Part shown: piece by piece, positions 63,357 to 64,000 of the stretch
Numbering within the stretch: position 1 is the first letter of the stretch
Layout of the letters: every line of letters begins with the position of its first letter
From: Methylotenera_A sp040387515
GTDB lineage: Bacteria > Pseudomonadota > Gammaproteobacteria > Burkholderiales > Methylophilaceae
Length of the DNA stretch: 64,000 nucleotides
Assembly: GCA_040387515.1 (NCBI GenBank)
Contig: JAZKDP010000036.1
Span: forward strand, 1-64,000
Reading direction: 5' to 3'
Translations under genes and position numbers: made by a program
The notes under the pieces: generated by a model
Database searches by the model: none
What the model saw: only the letters and a program-made list of their open reading frames with translations
Told to the model about the DNA's origin: nothing

Positions 63357-63362
63357 TATACC
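63357..63362 (-). promoter_or_regulatory. -10 element of guaB (TATAAT)
   Basis: A perfect TATAAT on the minus strand lies 27 bp before the guaB start codon. The -35 region is weak (TTTTAA-like). The leader would be about 20 nt. Confidence 0.45.
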
Positions 63363-63575
63363 GATTTGCAACACTTATTAAAAGTTGAACCAGTAATTGT
63401 GTTAAGAAAACTGTTAAAAATCATCCATTCATAGCTAAATTAAGCATAATTACGTAAACTTAATGCATGTTGCTGACGTTGTTTGGCATAGGATATGCTT
63501 AGCTGACTGAGTATAAAGATGTTCATTAAAATAAAAAATAACTAAAAGTTTATAAACATAAGATTGGGAAAAGAA

Positions 63576-64000
63576 ATGAAATTTCACCATTTAATAATAG
63601 CGCTAGCCGTTTGTATTGCATTACCAACTTTAGGCCATGCGGAGCTTTATAAATGGAAAGACAAAAATGGGCAAACGCAATATACCGATACGCCACCACC
63701 TTCTAATATTAAGCTTGAAAATATGAATGGTAAAAGAAATATTGGCCCAACAGGTAAAGAGCCATTATCTACCGTCACAAACCCGCCTACAGCGCCAGTA
63801 ATTGCGTCACCTGCACCGCAAATGCCAACAGTGAGTGCGGAAGATGCAGCAGCAAAAATACGTCAAGAGAATGCTGAAAGAGAAAAAGCTAACAAACAAG
63901 AAAAAGAAGCGCAAGCAAAGCTAAAAGAAGAAAACTGTAAAGCAGCGAAAGCCAATCTTCAATCGTATGCGCAAGGTGGGCGCGTATACAAAATGAATGA
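63576..64000 (+). CDS. Exported DUF4124-domain protein (3' truncated by window end)
   Basis: The frame is open to the end of the window (141 complete codons). GGGAAAAGA precedes ATG 63576. A signal peptide (LIIALAVCIALPTLGHA) is followed by the DUF4124 signature ELYKWKDKNGQTQYTDTPP, a Pro/Ala-rich linker and a charged helical region (KIRQENAEREKANKQEKEAQAKLKEE) with one Cys. DUF4124 proteins are common periplasmic proteins of unknown role in beta- and gammaproteobacteria. It is divergent from guaB across 246 bp in which I see no other gene. Confidence 0.8.
   Translation, partial: MKFHHLIIALAVCIALPTLGHAELYKWKDKNGQTQYTDTPPPSNIKLENMNGKRNIGPTGKEPLSTVTNPPTAPVIASPAPQMPTVSAEDAAAKIRQENAEREKANKQEKEAQAKLKEENCKAAKANLQSYAQGGRVYKMN

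Noticed and set aside
1..64000. CRISPR array, insertion sequence, prophage, tRNA or rRNA
   Set aside because: No regularly spaced repeats, transposase or integrase motifs, terminal inverted repeats, cloverleaf sequences or rRNA sequence were recognised by eye in any gap.

Overview
The window is about 64 kb of AT-rich (roughly 43% GC by eye) proteobacterial chromosome. The gene set and protein flavour suggest a betaproteobacterium, most likely Methylophilaceae (Methylotenera/Methylophilus-like). Supporting signs are the Pil-Chp chemosensory cluster, a standalone RlmL-type methyltransferase, PEP-CTERM surface proteins, a formate-dependent PurT, and the tesA/ybbA/ybbP and guaBA arrangements. The taxon is an inference. 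I see no rRNA, tRNA, CRISPR, IS element or prophage.

Layout. 1-8.6 kb: an envelope/extracellular nucleic-acid block with a signal-peptide-bearing ATP-dependent DNA ligase, a very large secreted DNase and a secreted 5'-nucleotidase-type phosphatase. The two secreted enzymes have related RTX-like C-terminal tails, and each is followed by a PEP-CTERM protein. 8.7-13.7 kb: hrpA plus a TonB-like proline-rich membrane protein. 13.8-17.2 kb (minus strand): a zinc-homeostasis cluster of zur, two CobW/COG0523 GTPases and an MliC-like lipoprotein, with two palindromic operators in front of the first GTPase gene. 17.4-22.3 kb: RNase II-like enzyme, spermidine-synthase-like protein, RlmL-type methyltransferase, MazG-like pyrophosphohydrolase and tpx. 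22.4-32.7 kb: a FIST sensor gene divergent from pilG-pilH-pilI-pilJ-chpA, the type IV pilus chemosensory system. 32.7-38.7 kb: dnaE, accA, tilS. 38.7-42.8 kb: tesA divergent from ybbA-ybbP.

42.7-46.9 kb is the most interesting part. A TonB-dependent receptor gene has a well-formed sigma-54 promoter, with two 16-bp palindromes 22 bp apart located about 115-140 bp upstream of the predicted transcription start. It is followed by an NtrC-type activator that carries GAFTNA instead of GAFTGA. This reads as a self-contained enhancer/sigma-54/receptor module with no kinase next to it.

46.9-51 kb: purT, a group II truncated haemoglobin, the remnant of a hybrid histidine kinase, and a PAS-GGDEF-EAL protein that retains only the first strand of a receiver domain. 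51-56.7 kb: two tandem DEAD-box helicases behind a consensus sigma-70 promoter with a leader of about 280 nt, divergent from typA. 56.7-63.3 kb (minus strand): ABC-F ATPase, nitroreductase, Gre factor, small lipoprotein, and guaB-guaA with a strong hairpin between them. The window ends inside a DUF4124 protein gene.

Most genes are ordinary core functions. Start codons were moved from the longest frame where a ribosome binding site, promoter or family alignment argued for it.
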